Origin: Arminella tubonensis
Lineage (GTDB): Bacteria > Pseudomonadota > Alphaproteobacteria > Rhizobiales > Rhizobiaceae
DNA: 64,000 bases
Direction of reading: 5' to 3'
Assembly: GCF_003240585.1 (NCBI RefSeq)
Contig: NZ_PCDP01000036.1
Location: 310,001 to 374,000, forward strand
The notes beneath the pieces were generated by a model. That model saw only the letters and a list, made by a program, of their open reading frames with translations. It was not told where the DNA came from and searched no databases. Within the stretch, counting starts at the first letter, position 1; every line of letters begins with the position of its first letter. The position numbers and the translations under genes are program-made. Of this stretch, positions 39,664 through 51,000 are shown piece after piece.

Positions 39664-40425
39664 ATGACGAAACTTGGTTTTCAGCTTTATAGCGCCCGCA
39701 ACCACCCGCCTTTTTCCACCGTCTTCGCCAAGGTCGCAAAGGCCGGCTACAGCGAAGTCGAAGGCTATGGCGCGATGTATGCCGAACTCGACGACGCAGG
39801 ACTTTCGGCCATGCGCGCCGAGCTCGACAGGAATGGTTTGACGATGCCGACCGGCCATTTCGGCCTCGACATGCTGGAAGGCGATCCGCAGCGCGCGTTG
39901 AAGATCGCCAAGGCGCTCGGCGTCGAATCGATCTATGCGCCGCACATCATGCCCGACCAGCGTCCCAGGGATGCCAAGGGCTGGCACGCATTCGGCGAGC
40001 GCCTTGAGAAAATCAGCAAGCCTTTCAAGGATGCCGGGCTGGATTTCGGCTGGCACAATCATGACTTCGAGTTCGTCAAGCTTGATGACGGGTCAGTGCC
40101 CATGGACCAGATATTTGCTGGCGGACCTGGCCTGTCATGGGAAGCCGATATTGCCTGGGTCATCCGCGGCGGCGCCGATCCTTTTGCCTACATCGAAAAA
40201 TACGGGCCGCGGATCACATCGGTCCACGTCAAGGACGTGGCGCCTGCCGGCCAGAACGAGGATGAAGGCGGCTGGGCCGATGTCGGCCACGGCACCGTCG
40301 ACTGGGCAAAGCTGATGCAGGCGCTGAGAAAGACCGGCGCCCGCCACTACGTTGTCGAACATGACAATCCGAACGATCTTGACCGCGTCGTGACGCGCTC
40401 GATCGCTTCCTTCAAGACCTACTGA
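39664..40425 (+). CDS. sugar phosphate isomerase/epimerase family protein
   Basis: A 253-residue AP-endonuclease-2-like TIM barrel. Motifs: GFQLYSAR at the N-terminus, SEVEGYG, FGWHNHDFEF, WEADIAWVIRGG, VHVKDV and a final H-containing YVVEHD (metal and base ligands). The start ATG 39664 follows GGAGGAGAAATCG. The substrate is unknown. It lies between the mannosidase and a dehydrogenase in one operon, and probably converts an imported sugar derivative. Confidence 0.88.
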   Translation: MTKLGFQLYSARNHPPFSTVFAKVAKAGYSEVEGYGAMYAELDDAGLSAMRAELDRNGLTMPTGHFGLDMLEGDPQRALKIAKALGVESIYAPHIMPDQRPRDAKGWHAFGERLEKISKPFKDAGLDFGWHNHDFEFVKLDDGSVPMDQIFAGGPGLSWEADIAWVIRGGADPFAYIEKYGPRITSVHVKDVAPAGQNEDEGGWADVGHGTVDWAKLMQALRKTGARHYVVEHDNPNDLDRVVTRSIASFKTY

Positions 40426-40437
40426 GCAGGACAGATC

Positions 40438-41571
40438 ATGGCCAAGGAACTCGGCGTCGGCATCATCGGATGCGGCAATATCTCCACCACCTACTTCTCT
40501 CTCTCGCCTCTCTTCAAAGGGCTCAAGGTCCTCGCCTGCGCGGATATCAATATGAATGCCGCGGAACTGCGGGCGGAGGAATACGGCGTCAAGGCGCAGA
40601 CGATCGATGAGCTTCTCGCCAATGACGAGATCGATGTCGTCGTCAACCTGACGATCCCCGACGCGCATTTCCCGGTATCCAAGCGCATCCTCGAAGCGGG
40701 GAAGCACGTCTATTCGGAAAAGCCGCTCGTGCTTTCGCTCGATCAGGGCGAGGAATTGCGCCGCATCGCCAAGGCGAAGGCGCTTGCCGTCGGTTGCGCG
40801 CCCGATACCTTCCTGGGTGGAGCGCACCAGCTTGCCCGTAAGTTCCTCGATGATGGCGGCATCGGGCGGGTCACCTCCGGCGCGTGCTACGTGATGAGCC
40901 CGGGCATGGAGATGTGGCACCCGAACCCCGATTTCTTCTTCCTGCCGGGTGCGGGCCCCATCCTCGATCTCGGGCCTTATTACATCGCCAACCTGATCAA
41001 CCTCATCGGCCCGGTGAAACGCGTCGGCGCGCTGACCTCGATGGCGCAAACGACCCGCACCATCACCAGCCAGCCGCGAAGCGGCGAGACCATTCCGGTG
41101 AAGACGCCGACGACGATCCAGGCTCTGCTCGAATTCGTCAGCGGTGCAACTGTCACGTTGACCGCGAGCTGGGATGTCTGGTCGCATCGCCACGCCAATA
41201 TGGAACTCTACGGCACCGACGGCACGCTCTATGTACCGGATCCAAATTTCTTCGGTGGCAAGGTTGAGGCCAGCGGCCGCGACAAGGACATCAAGGAACT
41301 CGACAGCTGGGATCATCCCTTCGGCATCGCCAATCAGGAGAGCCCGCAGGGAGCCCGCGCGAACTACCGCACGGCCGGTCTTGCCGACATGGCGGCATCG
41401 CTGATCGACGGGCGCGATGCCCGCTGCTCGCTGGACAGGACGCTGCACGGCGTCGATGTGATGACCTCGATCCTGAAGTCGGGAGAGGAGGGCCGCTTCG
41501 TCGACCTGACGACAACTTGTACACAGCCGGCCGCATTGGGCATCGAAGAGGCACAGGCGCTCTTGAAGTAA
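40438..41571 (+). CDS. Gfo/Idh/MocA family oxidoreductase
   Basis: A 377-residue NAD(P)-dependent dehydrogenase. The Rossmann motif GVGIIGCGNISTTYF is N-terminal, EKPL (residues in YSEKPLVLSL) is the conserved catalytic-lysine block, and a C-terminal alpha/beta domain follows with GPILDLGPYYI. Substrates in this family are sugars or cyclitols; not determined. It starts 12 bases after the isomerase and is closed by a terminator at 41593. Confidence 0.9.
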   Translation: MAKELGVGIIGCGNISTTYFSLSPLFKGLKVLACADINMNAAELRAEEYGVKAQTIDELLANDEIDVVVNLTIPDAHFPVSKRILEAGKHVYSEKPLVLSLDQGEELRRIAKAKALAVGCAPDTFLGGAHQLARKFLDDGGIGRVTSGACYVMSPGMEMWHPNPDFFFLPGAGPILDLGPYYIANLINLIGPVKRVGALTSMAQTTRTITSQPRSGETIPVKTPTTIQALLEFVSGATVTLTASWDVWSHRHANMELYGTDGTLYVPDPNFFGGKVEASGRDKDIKELDSWDHPFGIANQESPQGARANYRTAGLADMAASLIDGRDARCSLDRTLHGVDVMTSILKSGEEGRFVDLTTTCTQPAALGIEEAQALLK

Positions 41572-41592
41572 CTTACCGAAGGGCTAATGTCC

Positions 41593-41619
41593 GCGCGGGC
41601 TTGAATGCCCGCGCTTTTT
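41593..41619 (+). terminator. Rho-independent terminator inside the saccharide locus
   Basis: GCGCGGGC (41593-41600) pairs with GCCCGCGC (41607-41614), followed by TTTTT. It separates the importer-mannosidase-dehydrogenase unit from the reductase-xylosidase pair. Confidence 0.88.
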
Positions 41620-41738
41620 GTTTGCAGGACCGGGCGTCCATAGAGGCCATGACGGCGCTGCAATTGTTGCTTTATGCGGCGCTCCACGGAAATCGAAAGC
41701 GGTTTCGCGAGCGTCGTCCTCGGAAGGATTTTAAGATA

Positions 41739-42770
41739 ATGGCTTGGCAACCGTCGGAAGACCGTTACTCGAAGATGAAATACAACAGGACCGGTCGCTC
41801 CGGCCTGAAGTTGCCGGCGGTTTCGCTTGGCCTCTGGCACAATTTTGGTGGCGATACCCCGCATGACCGCAAGGTCGACATGTGCCGCACCGCTTTCGAT
41901 CTGGGCATCACCCACTTCGATCTCGCCAACAACTACGGCCCGCCGGCGGGTTCGGCTGAAACCGCCTTTGGCGAGATTCTGCGTACTGATTTCGCCGGCC
42001 TGCGCGACGAGCTCATCATCTCGTCGAAGGCTGGCTACGATATGTGGCCGGGTCCATATGGCGAATGGGGCAGCCGCAAATACCTGATCGCTTCATGCGA
42101 CCAGAGCTTGAAGCGCATGGGTCTCGATTATGTCGACATCTTCTATTCGCACCGCTTCGACCCGGAAACGCCGCTTGAAGAAACATGCGCAGCGCTCGAC
42201 CATATCGTCCGCTCCGGCCGCGCCCTCTATGTCGGTATCTCTTCCTACAATTCGCAGCGCACCCGCGAGGCGGCCGCGATCCTGAAGAGCCTTGGAACGC
42301 CCTGCCTGATCCATCAGCCAAGCTATTCGATGCTCAACCGCTGGGTCGAGGACGACGGGCTGATCGATACGCTCGATGAGCTCGGCGTCGGCTCTATCGT
42401 CTTTTCCCCGCTGGCACAGGGCATGCTGACGACGAAATATCTGAGCGGTATCCCGGAAGACAGCCGCGCTGCGCAAAACCATTTCCTCAAGAAGGACTTC
42501 ATCCGTCCGTCGATCATCGACAACATCCGCAAGCTGAACGGCATCGCCGAGAAGCGCGGGCAGACGCTGGCGCAAATGGCGATTGCATGGGTTCTGCGCG
42601 GTGGCCGCGTGACTTCAGCGTTGATTGGCGCCAGCCGCTCGTCGCAGATCGTCGATTGCGTTAACGCGCTTGCAAACGCCGAATTCACAGCCGAGGAGCT
42701 GAAGGAGATCGACGTCTACGCCCGCGAGGCCGACATCAATCTCTGGGCAAAGTCCGCCGAGCGCGAGTAG
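41739..42770 (+). CDS. aldo/keto reductase (YghZ/L-glyceraldehyde 3-phosphate reductase-like)
   Basis: A 343-residue NADPH-dependent reductase. Family motifs include RSGLKLPAVSLGLWHNFG, the catalytic D/Y/K/H set in HFDLANNYGPPAGSAE, IISSKAGYDMWPGPYGEWGSRK and YVDIFYSHRFDP, and the C-terminal TSALIGASRSSQI NADPH site. These features place it with E. coli YghZ. The physiological substrate is unclear; small aldehydes are reduced by relatives. Start ATG 41739 is supported by AAGGATTTTAAGATA. It probably shares a transcript with the following xylosidase. Confidence 0.88.
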   Translation: MAWQPSEDRYSKMKYNRTGRSGLKLPAVSLGLWHNFGGDTPHDRKVDMCRTAFDLGITHFDLANNYGPPAGSAETAFGEILRTDFAGLRDELIISSKAGYDMWPGPYGEWGSRKYLIASCDQSLKRMGLDYVDIFYSHRFDPETPLEETCAALDHIVRSGRALYVGISSYNSQRTREAAAILKSLGTPCLIHQPSYSMLNRWVEDDGLIDTLDELGVGSIVFSPLAQGMLTTKYLSGIPEDSRAAQNHFLKKDFIRPSIIDNIRKLNGIAEKRGQTLAQMAIAWVLRGGRVTSALIGASRSSQIVDCVNALANAEFTAEELKEIDVYAREADINLWAKSAERE

Positions 42771-42874
42771 GCGCTGATTGCCGCCCAGTATTCTCGGCGG
42801 CTGTCACTTAGAACTTGCGCGTCGCCTTCGGGCGGCGCGCACCATGTCTTGCCTTTGGAGGAGGTGGCCGCGTC

Positions 42875-44485
42875 ATGATCCGCAATCCCATTTTGCCAGG
42901 TTTCAATCCCGATCCGTCGATCTGTCGTGTCGGTGAGGATTACTATATCGCGACATCGACCTTCGAATGGTATCCCGGCGTGCAGATCCATCACTCGCGC
43001 GATCTGGTCAACTGGACGCTCGTGCGGCGCCCGCTGGAACGCAAGGCCCAACTCGACATGCGCGGCGAACCTGATAGCTGCGGCATCTGGGCTCCCTGTC
43101 TCTCCCATGCCGACGGCCAATTCTGGCTCGTCTACACCGACGTCAAGCGCTACGACGGCAACTTCAAGGACGCGCATAATTACATCGTGACCTCGCCGAG
43201 GATCGAGGGCGAATGGTCCGACCCTGCCTACGTTAATTCGTCGGGGTTTGACCCATCGCTGTTCCATGACGACGACGGCCGCAAATGGTTCGCCAACATG
43301 CAATGGAACCATCGCTCCGAAGGCTATGGCGGCGCGCCGAAAACGCCGGCCTTCGACGGGATACTGCTGCAGGAGTGGGACGCGCAAAGCAAATCCCTGA
43401 TCGGGCCGATCAAGAACATATTCGCCGGCAGCCCGCTGGGTCTGGTCGAGGGGCCGCATCTCTTCAAGCGCAACGGCTGGTACTACCTGACGACGGCCGA
43501 GGGTGGGACTGCGTACGAGCACGCAGTGACCATGGCGCGCTCGCGCAGCATCGACGGGTCCTACGAGATGCACCCGAACATCTACCTGATCACATCGAAG
43601 GACCATCCGGAGGCGGCGCTGCAGCGGGCAGGGCACGGGCAATATGTCGAGACGCCTGATGGGCAATCCTATCATACGCATCTCTGTGGACGGCCGCTCC
43701 CACCACATCGTCGCTGCACACTCGGCCGCGAGACGAGCTTGCAGAAATGCGTCTGGAAAGAGGACGAATGGCTCTATCTCGAGAACGGTACAGTCGTTCC
43801 TGACGTCGAGGTTCCGGGATTGAATGGTGCCGTGCCGAGCGAGAAGCCGCGTCGAGCCGACTATAATTTCGATGGCGGAAAACTACCGGCGGACTTTCAA
43901 TGGCTGCGCACGCCGCGGCCGGAGCGCCTGTTCAGCCTGACGCAGCGGCCGGGCCATCTCAGGCTTTTCGCCCGCGAAAGCATCGGTTCGTGGTTCGAGC
44001 AATCGCTCGTCGCCCGGAGACAGGAACATCATCGCTTCCGCGCTGCGACGGTGATCGAATTTGCGCCGGATACCTATCAGCAGGTGGCGGGGCTGACGCA
44101 TTACTACAACCGCTTCAAGCTGCATGCGTTGGCCGTCACGCTGCACGAGAAGCTCGGTCGCTGCCTGACAATCCTTTCCTGCGCCGGCGACTATCCGGAT
44201 GGTCGCCTGACCTTTCCGATCGGGGGCGGCGTTTCGATACCCGACGGGCGCATTCAGCTGTCGATGGAAGTGACAGACAACGACCTGCAGTTCTTCTGGC
44301 AAGCCGAAGGCATGGGCGCCTGGCAGGCGATCGGACCGGTTCTCGATGCCGGCGTGATCTCGGACGAGGGTGGACGTGGGGAACACGGCTCTTTCACCGG
44401 CGCTTTCGTCGGCATGTTCGCGTTCGATACATCGGGCCGGGCTCAGATTGCCGATTTCGACTGGTTCAATTACGACGAGCTCTAA
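42875..44485 (+). CDS. glycoside hydrolase family 43 beta-xylosidase
   Basis: A 536-residue enzyme with a five-bladed propeller (1-320) and a beta-sandwich domain (330-536) typical of GH43 xylan 1,4-beta-xylosidases. Catalytic acids are D13 (GFNPDPS), D126 (SGFDPSLF) and E192 (LVEGPHLF); HLCGRPLP is also diagnostic. No signal peptide, so it cleaves imported xylo-oligosaccharides in the cytoplasm, like XynB. The start at ATG 42875 has GGAGGAGG upstream. Last gene of the locus. Confidence 0.92.
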   Translation: MIRNPILPGFNPDPSICRVGEDYYIATSTFEWYPGVQIHHSRDLVNWTLVRRPLERKAQLDMRGEPDSCGIWAPCLSHADGQFWLVYTDVKRYDGNFKDAHNYIVTSPRIEGEWSDPAYVNSSGFDPSLFHDDDGRKWFANMQWNHRSEGYGGAPKTPAFDGILLQEWDAQSKSLIGPIKNIFAGSPLGLVEGPHLFKRNGWYYLTTAEGGTAYEHAVTMARSRSIDGSYEMHPNIYLITSKDHPEAALQRAGHGQYVETPDGQSYHTHLCGRPLPPHRRCTLGRETSLQKCVWKEDEWLYLENGTVVPDVEVPGLNGAVPSEKPRRADYNFDGGKLPADFQWLRTPRPERLFSLTQRPGHLRLFARESIGSWFEQSLVARRQEHHRFRAATVIEFAPDTYQQVAGLTHYYNRFKLHALAVTLHEKLGRCLTILSCAGDYPDGRLTFPIGGGVSIPDGRIQLSMEVTDNDLQFFWQAEGMGAWQAIGPVLDAGVISDEGGRGEHGSFTGAFVGMFAFDTSGRAQIADFDWFNYDEL

Positions 44486-44498
44486 GCGCTGCGTTTGC

Positions 44499-44534
44499 AA
44501 TGCCCGGATTGACGAGCGGATCAGCCGGGCATTT
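44499..44534 (+). terminator. possible terminator after the xylosidase gene
   Basis: AATGCCCGG (44499-44507) pairs with CCGGGCATT (44525-44533) with a 17-base loop. Only a short T-run (TTT) follows, so termination is uncertain. Confidence 0.45.
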
Positions 44535-44673
44535 CCCCGGGTGGTGAATTGCGAGATTAAGAACCTGTCCTAACCGTTAGATTCTTATTACGAAAATGTA
44601 ATATTAACTTCAGTTTCCGTTCATAACTTCTGGCCTAGTTTCGGCTCGTGAAAAACACGAGGAAACACCAAAA

Positions 44674-44973
44674 ATGAACAGGTTCTTCTCCATTCTTCTG
44701 GCTGCGTCCGTTCTGGCTACGCCGATTGCCTTCTCTTCCGAAGCAGGTGCCGCGCCGTATTATCGCGACAACCATCATGGCCCAAGGCATGAGAGCTGGG
44801 TCCGCGGTCATCGCATCTCGGATATGGATCGCCGTCGTGCGGCGTCGATTGACTATCGTCGCTATCGCCTGCAAGCGCCGCCGCGCGGCTATCGTTGGGT
44901 TCGCGTCGACAACAGCTTCCTGCTGATTGGCCTCACCAGCGGTCTGATCTCCAACGTCGTGATCGCTCGCTGA
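44674..44973 (+). CDS. RcnB family small periplasmic protein
   Basis: A 99-residue protein with a signal peptide (ILLAASVLATPIAFSSEAGA) and a basic, Tyr/Arg-rich mature part. DYRRYRLQAPPRGYRWVRVDNSFLLI matches the RcnB family in two halves (DYRRYRLQAPPRGYRWV and DNSFLLI). E. coli RcnB affects nickel/cobalt export, but most members are uncharacterised. GAGGAAA precedes the start. The start region contains a small inverted repeat, CTCGTG-AAAAA-CACGAG (44645-44661), that includes part of the ribosome binding site. Confidence 0.85.
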   Translation: MNRFFSILLAASVLATPIAFSSEAGAAPYYRDNHHGPRHESWVRGHRISDMDRRRAASIDYRRYRLQAPPRGYRWVRVDNSFLLIGLTSGLISNVVIAR

Positions 44974-45026
44974 TCAGCTCATTGGTTGTCGCTAGCCATT
45001 CAGCCGGCGATCAGATGGCGAAACAA

Positions 45027-45056
45027 AAAATCCCCGGCATGCCGGGGATTTTCTCG
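45027..45056. terminator. bidirectional terminator between RcnB-like gene and GPR
   Basis: A palindromic stem, AAAATCCCCGG-CATG-CCGGGGATTTT (45027-45052), has A/T runs on both sides. It lies between convergent genes and can serve both strands. Confidence 0.85.
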
Positions 45057-45077
45057 TTTGGTGACTGCATACCTCAA

Positions 45078-48000
45078 TCAGTCGAAGCGTCCGGCGGCGT
45101 GCGCAAGCATCGTGTAGACCTTGCCGGTGTCGGACGTCAGGTATGACTGGGTGACGGTCTTGTCGCGATCGGTGCGGGCGACGTCTGCCAGCAGCTTTTC
45201 GAAATCGCCGATGTAGCGGTCCACCGCGGTGCGGAATTCCGGCTCGCGCTCATACTTGCGCTTGATCTCGTCGAAAGTCTGCTGGCCCTTCAGCGTATAA
45301 AGACGGCGCGTGAAGACATCCTGCTCGCCACGCTGGTAGCGGCGCCACAGATCGACCGAGGCGTCGTGATCGATTGCGCGGGCGATATCGACCGACAGCG
45401 AATTCAATGATTCAACGACGTGGCGCGGGTTTCGGCTGTCGTTGCTGCGTGACGCCGGAGCGCCGGCTTCGGGGGCGGATGCCCTCGGAGCGGCAGAGCG
45501 GGCGGGCGCTGCCTCGGCAGCGTCATCGCGGGATGCGCCGCGCAAGAGATCGCTGATCCAGCCACCGCCCGGCGAGAAACCGGCTGCGGGTTCCTGACGT
45601 GCGGGCGCCTGGGGAGGCGCTGAACGCAGCTGAGGGGCCGCGGGTTGTTCCGGCTGGATAGAGCCGCGCAGGCCGGCGGTCTCGATAGGCTGCTGAACTA
45701 CCCGTTGCGGCGCAGGTTGCTGCACCGGAGCCGGCTGTACGATGGCCTGGGGTGCCGGCTGCGGTGCGACAATAGGCTGAGGCGCCGGACGCGGGCGAGG
45801 TGCCGGGTGGACGTCTACAAGCGCACGGGCAACCGGCTCGGAAATCTCGAGCTGCTGAGCCGACTTGCCGACCAGCTGGGAGATATCCTGGAGTGCCTTG
45901 ATCTGCTCGGCGACAGCGCGGCGCATGGCAGCGGCGCTTTCTTTGGCTTCTTCGGGAAGATCGAAGGCGCCGCGCTTCAGTTCGCTGCGCGTCATGTCGA
46001 GTTCCTTGCGGATCTCGCCAGCGGAGCGACGGATTTCGTCGGTGGCGCCCGAGAAACGGCCGATTGCTTCGTCGACAGCGACGCGCAGTGTTTCGCGCAA
46101 CTGCTGAGCCGCCGTGTCGGAGGTCTTGCCGGCATCGGTCAGCATACGCTCGACATCGGAGAGCGAGGCGGTCAGTCCGCCGCGAAGGCGGTTCGTCAGC
46201 TCGGTGGATCGGCGTTCGGCATTGGCGAAGGTGTTGTCGATCGTCTGGTTGGCGTCTTCGCCAGCCTTGTTCAGCGCTTCGCGCATTGCCTCGGCGGTCT
46301 GCTGCGTGCGCTTCTCGGTATCAGAGAGTACGCGGCCGATATCGGCGAAGGACGATTGCACGCCTTCACGCAGGTTGCCCGAAACCTGGTTGGAACGCTG
46401 CTCGGCGCGGTCAAAGGCGCTGTCGACCATGTTGCCGACGGCGCGCATGGTGTTTTCGATCTCTTCCGAACGCTGCACGAGACCGACTGCCAGACCCTGG
46501 AGTGCGCTTTCGCGCTCTTCGAGCGTGGTTACGAGGTTCGACTGGGCAGCCCCCAGAAGCTGCGAGGCCTGCGTCAGCACCTTGGAGTGCTCGTCGAAGC
46601 GGCCGATGATGCCGCCGACCTGTGCGAGCGTATGGCCGGATACGTCGGAGAGCTTGTCGACCTTGCCTTCCAGAAGCCGCGTCGAGGCGGAGACCATTTC
46701 GGCGGCCTTGCTTGCCGAGTCCGCAAAGCGCGACGTCGTCGAGCCCAGGCGGTTGTCTACGGCGGAGAGCTCCTCGGATGCCTGGTTCAGCATGCCGACG
46801 ATTGTCGTGTTGTTGTCCGCCAGCCGTTCGATCAGGCTGTTGACGTTGGCCAGCAGACTGTTTTCCAGCGCGTTGACCGTGCTAGCGGCATTTTCGGTAC
46901 GGGCCGAGATCGCGGCCAAGGTGTCGTTGGTGCGGGATGCGATCGCGTTGATGAGGGCCGCGTTTTCAGTCCGCAGGCGGTCAGACGCTTCCTGTGCCGC
47001 CGCCGTGATGCGGCCTGCAGCTTCGGTACCGGTTTCCGCGTAGCGCTCGATGATTGGGCGAGCCGTCTCGTCGATGAGGCGGGTCAGCTCGCTGGAGCGA
47101 CCAGCCAGCATGGAGTTCAGTTCACGAGTACGTTCGTCAAGGCCGGTGCGGATCGAGTTGCCGCGCGCTTCGAGCGCCTTGTCGGCGTTGGCCATCGTGG
47201 CGTCGATCTCGCTGATATGCCGGGTAAGGTCCGAACGGATAGAGCTGCCGCGGGCCTCCAATGCCTTGTCCACGTCTGCAAGCGTCGCGTCGATCTCGCG
47301 GACACGTTCGTCGAGACCGAGGCGGATGGCGCTCGCGCGCTCTTCGAGGGCACGCTCCACCTGCGCCATGGTCGAGGCGATCTCTTCGCTTCCGCCTGAA
47401 AGTGTCGTGCGGATGGATGCGCTGTGAGCTTCCAGCGAATTTTCGGCGTCGGAAAGCGCCCGCGATATGGCATTGACCTGCCTGCCGACCAGCCCTTCGG
47501 CTTCGGCGACCTTGTTGACGATCGCATTGCCGGCTTCGGAGAAAGTCTGGGCAACGGCTGCGGCCTGGCTTGCAAGGCGGCTCTGCGTCTCGGAGACGCG
47601 ATTGACGATCGCCTCCGAACGCTCATCCATGATGCGGGTAAAGCTTTCGCTGCGGCTGCCGAGCTCGTCGGCGAACTGCTGGCCGGTGCGGGCAAGCTGC
47701 TCCGTCGTACGCGTCGCTTCATCGTCCATCCCCTGCGCAGCGTCGGCCACAGCCGTGCGCAGCGTGGTGGCAAGGTTGGTCGCCTTGCCTTCAATGGTGC
47801 GGTTGACAGCTTCGAGGCCGACGTTGAGCGCGCGATCCATCGTCGACAGGCGTTCGTCGATACGTGCGGTGCCGCTGTCGAGCGCCTGGCTTAGGTTGGT
47901 CGTGCGGCCGTCGATGGTATCGGCGAGCGTCGAGGCTTTGGTGCTGATGGTGTCCGCCATGCGGGCTGCAGCGGCGTCGCCGGCGCGGTCGATCTGAGAG

Positions 48001-51000
48001 ACGCCGTCGTTGAGGCTTGCTGCGAGCTTGTTGCCGGCGGCATCGACCTGTTCGGCAATGCTGTCGACGCCATCGCGGATGCGGTTTTCAAGCGCGGAAA
48101 GGCCGGCTTCGACACGGGAACCCGTCTCGGTAAACCGGCTGGTCATGCCGTCGATGGACCCGCTGAGATTGCCGGAGAAAGCTTCGGCCGTGCGGGAAAT
48201 TTCAACGACCGTATCATGGAAGCTGCCGGCTATGTTGCTGGTGCTTTGGCGCAAGCGGTCCTCGAGCGAGAGGGCGCTGGTGTCGATCGTGTTTCGGATC
48301 GAGGCTTCGCGGTCTTCCAGCGACATTTCCAGCATGCTGATGCTGGTTGCGATCGAGGCGCCGATAGTGGTGACCTGATCGGAAAGTGTTCCGTCGATCT
48401 GTGCATGCGCTTCACGGAGTGTGATGTCTATCGCGTTGCTGCGGTCCTCAAGCGTAGCGCGCAGGCGGTCGTGGGCCAAAAGCAGGCTGCCGTCCATCTG
48501 CGACAGTCCGCTGCCGATGGTGTCTTCAAGTCGGCGCGTCGTATCGGAGAGGGCATTTTCGATGCGGCCGGCCGAGCCACCGATCATAGTCTCGATGCGG
48601 TCGCCGCCGGTATTGAGTACGCCGGTCAATGCGTCAGTGTGAACGCTCAGCGACCGGTCCAGCCGTTCCTGATTGTCGACATAGGCAGCGCGGATCGTCT
48701 CGGCCTTGTCGCTGAGAGTGCCGGCGACACGGGCTTCGGCACCAGCTACGCTGTCGAGGATCGCGTTGGTACGCGCTTCCAGAGCGGTATCGAAGCGGTT
48801 CTGTGTTTCGTCGAGCGAAATTGCCAGAGCCATGGTCTTCTCGTCGAGCACATCGCCAAGGCGGATGTGGCTGCCGCTGACGGCTTGCGTAATGGCGTCT
48901 GCACGGCTTGCGAGCGTTTCGTCGAGGCGAGCGTGGTTTTCGGCCAAGGCAAGGGTCAACGCCTTGGTCTTGTCATCCATGGCGTCGGTAAAGCGTGCGT
49001 GGCTCTCGGAGACAGTGCCGCTGATTGCATCGACCTGGTTGTTGAGCGTATTTTCCAGACGGGACTGGCTGTCCGAAAGCGAGATCGCCAGTGCCATTGT
49101 CCGCTCGTCGAGCGCGTCGGTCAGGCGCTCGTGGCTACCGGACACCGCGTTGATGATGGTCTCGGAGCGATTGGCAAGCGTCTGTTCGAAGCGCGACTGG
49201 CTGTCTGACAGGGCACCGAAGAGCGCGCCGCTGCGTTCGGCCATGACAGCGTCGATCCGTTCGTGGGCCGAGCCGAGCGACTGCGTGATCTCGCTGGTGC
49301 GCGCCGACAATGTCTCGTTGAGCGCCCCTGTGCGGCCGACGAAAGCGGCCGTCAGATCGTCGGTGCCCGATGCGAGAGCCGAGGTGATGCCGGAGGTTGC
49401 CGCCTGGAGAGCCGTCGTGAATTCGCCCGAGCGCGCGGCAAGCGTGCTGGCGAGTTCATTCGAGCGGCCGGTAAAGGCGGTGTTCAGTTCGTCCGTGCCG
49501 CTCGCGAGCGCCGTGGAAACGTCCAGTGTCGCTGCCTTGAGCGCGGAGGTGAATTCGCCGGAGCGCGCGGCCAGTGCTTCGTTGAGTTCGCTGGCGCCGC
49601 CTGTAAGGGCTGCATTGAGGCTGCTGGTGCCGCTTGTCAGTGCAGAGGAGATTTCGCGGGTGGCGCCTTGCAGGGCTGCGGTGAATTCGCCGGTCCTGTC
49701 CTGGAGAGCCGAGGTGATTTCCTCTGCCTTTGAGCCGATGGCGCTTTCCAACAGCTCATGTCCGGTCGAAAGCGCCGTTTCCAGCGCGAAGGACTGGTCG
49801 GTGAGTGACGACCCGAGGCGCTCGATGCTGGAGTTGAGTATGCCGTCGATCGCATCCGATCCGCCTGCAAGCGTTTCGTTGATGCGCGCAAGGCTTTCCA
49901 TCAGCTTGCTGTCGAGCGAGCCGGCACGCTTGTCGAAGGCGTTGGCAAATTCGGAGACGCGCTCGTCGAAACTCGTCGAAAGATGCGCGACAGTCGTCTG
50001 AAGACGCTCCTCGAAGAAGCCCGAGCGCAGATCGAGATCCATGATCGTCTCGTCGGCGGTCGACTGCAGGCTCTGGCGGAAGCTCGCGCCTTTTTCGTCA
50101 AGGGCGCTGTTCAGCTTGGCAAGGACATTGTCGAGCGAGCCGGTGATGGTGCGTTCGCCGCCGGTGAGGCTTTCGCTGATCTCGCGGGTGCGGGCAATGA
50201 GGGTCTCGTTGAGCTGGCGGGCGCGGTCGTTGAGGGCCGCGTTGAGCTTCTCGGTGTTGGCGTCGAGCGTCGAGGCACGTGTCTCGAACTGGCTGAGAAG
50301 TATGCCGCCGCGCTCGGACAAGGTCGCAGACAGGCTTTCCAACCGTGAATCGAATTCCTCGTTGAGCGCAAAGCCGGACGCATTGAGGTTCTGCAGCAGG
50401 CTGTCGGTCTTGGCCGCGAGAAGCGATCCAAGTGCCTGGATCGCGCTGTCCGATCTCTCGGTCAGCGATGCGGCGCGCGTATCGATCATGGACGCGAAGG
50501 CTTCGCCCGAGGTTGCCAGGCGCACCGAGATTTCCTCTGTCGCAAGCGACAGGTCTTCCTTGATCTGATCATGCACGCCAACGATCGAGGAGCGGATGCG
50601 TTCTGCATGGCTGACGATGGCGTCACGCTCGGAGCCGAGCTCATGAACGAGGCCGCGGACGCGCAATTCATTATCGGCATAGCTGCGCTCGAGCGCGTTC
50701 ACCTCGGAATGGACGAGCGTTTCCAGCTCTGTGGCGCGGGCGATGGTGCGCTCGATACCTTCGTTCATCGCGGAGACTTCGCGACGCACGGCCTGGCCGA
50801 CCGTCATGACGCGCTCGGAGGCGATCGTTTCCGGTTCGGACAGACGCAGTGCCACTTCAGCCATGGAGCGGGCGGCGTTGCGCATGTCCTGGGCGCGGGC
50901 AATCATGATTGCGAATGCGTAGAAAAGAAGAACCGGGACGACGATGCCAACGAGACAGGCGATGACGCCCGGCAGCGCGAGGAGATTGGCGACCGAGCGG

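Noticed and set aside
45645..47399. Long plus-strand frame (584 codons) inside the GPR gene
   Set aside because: Shadow of the repeated codons of GPR on the other strand; no ribosome binding site or family motif.
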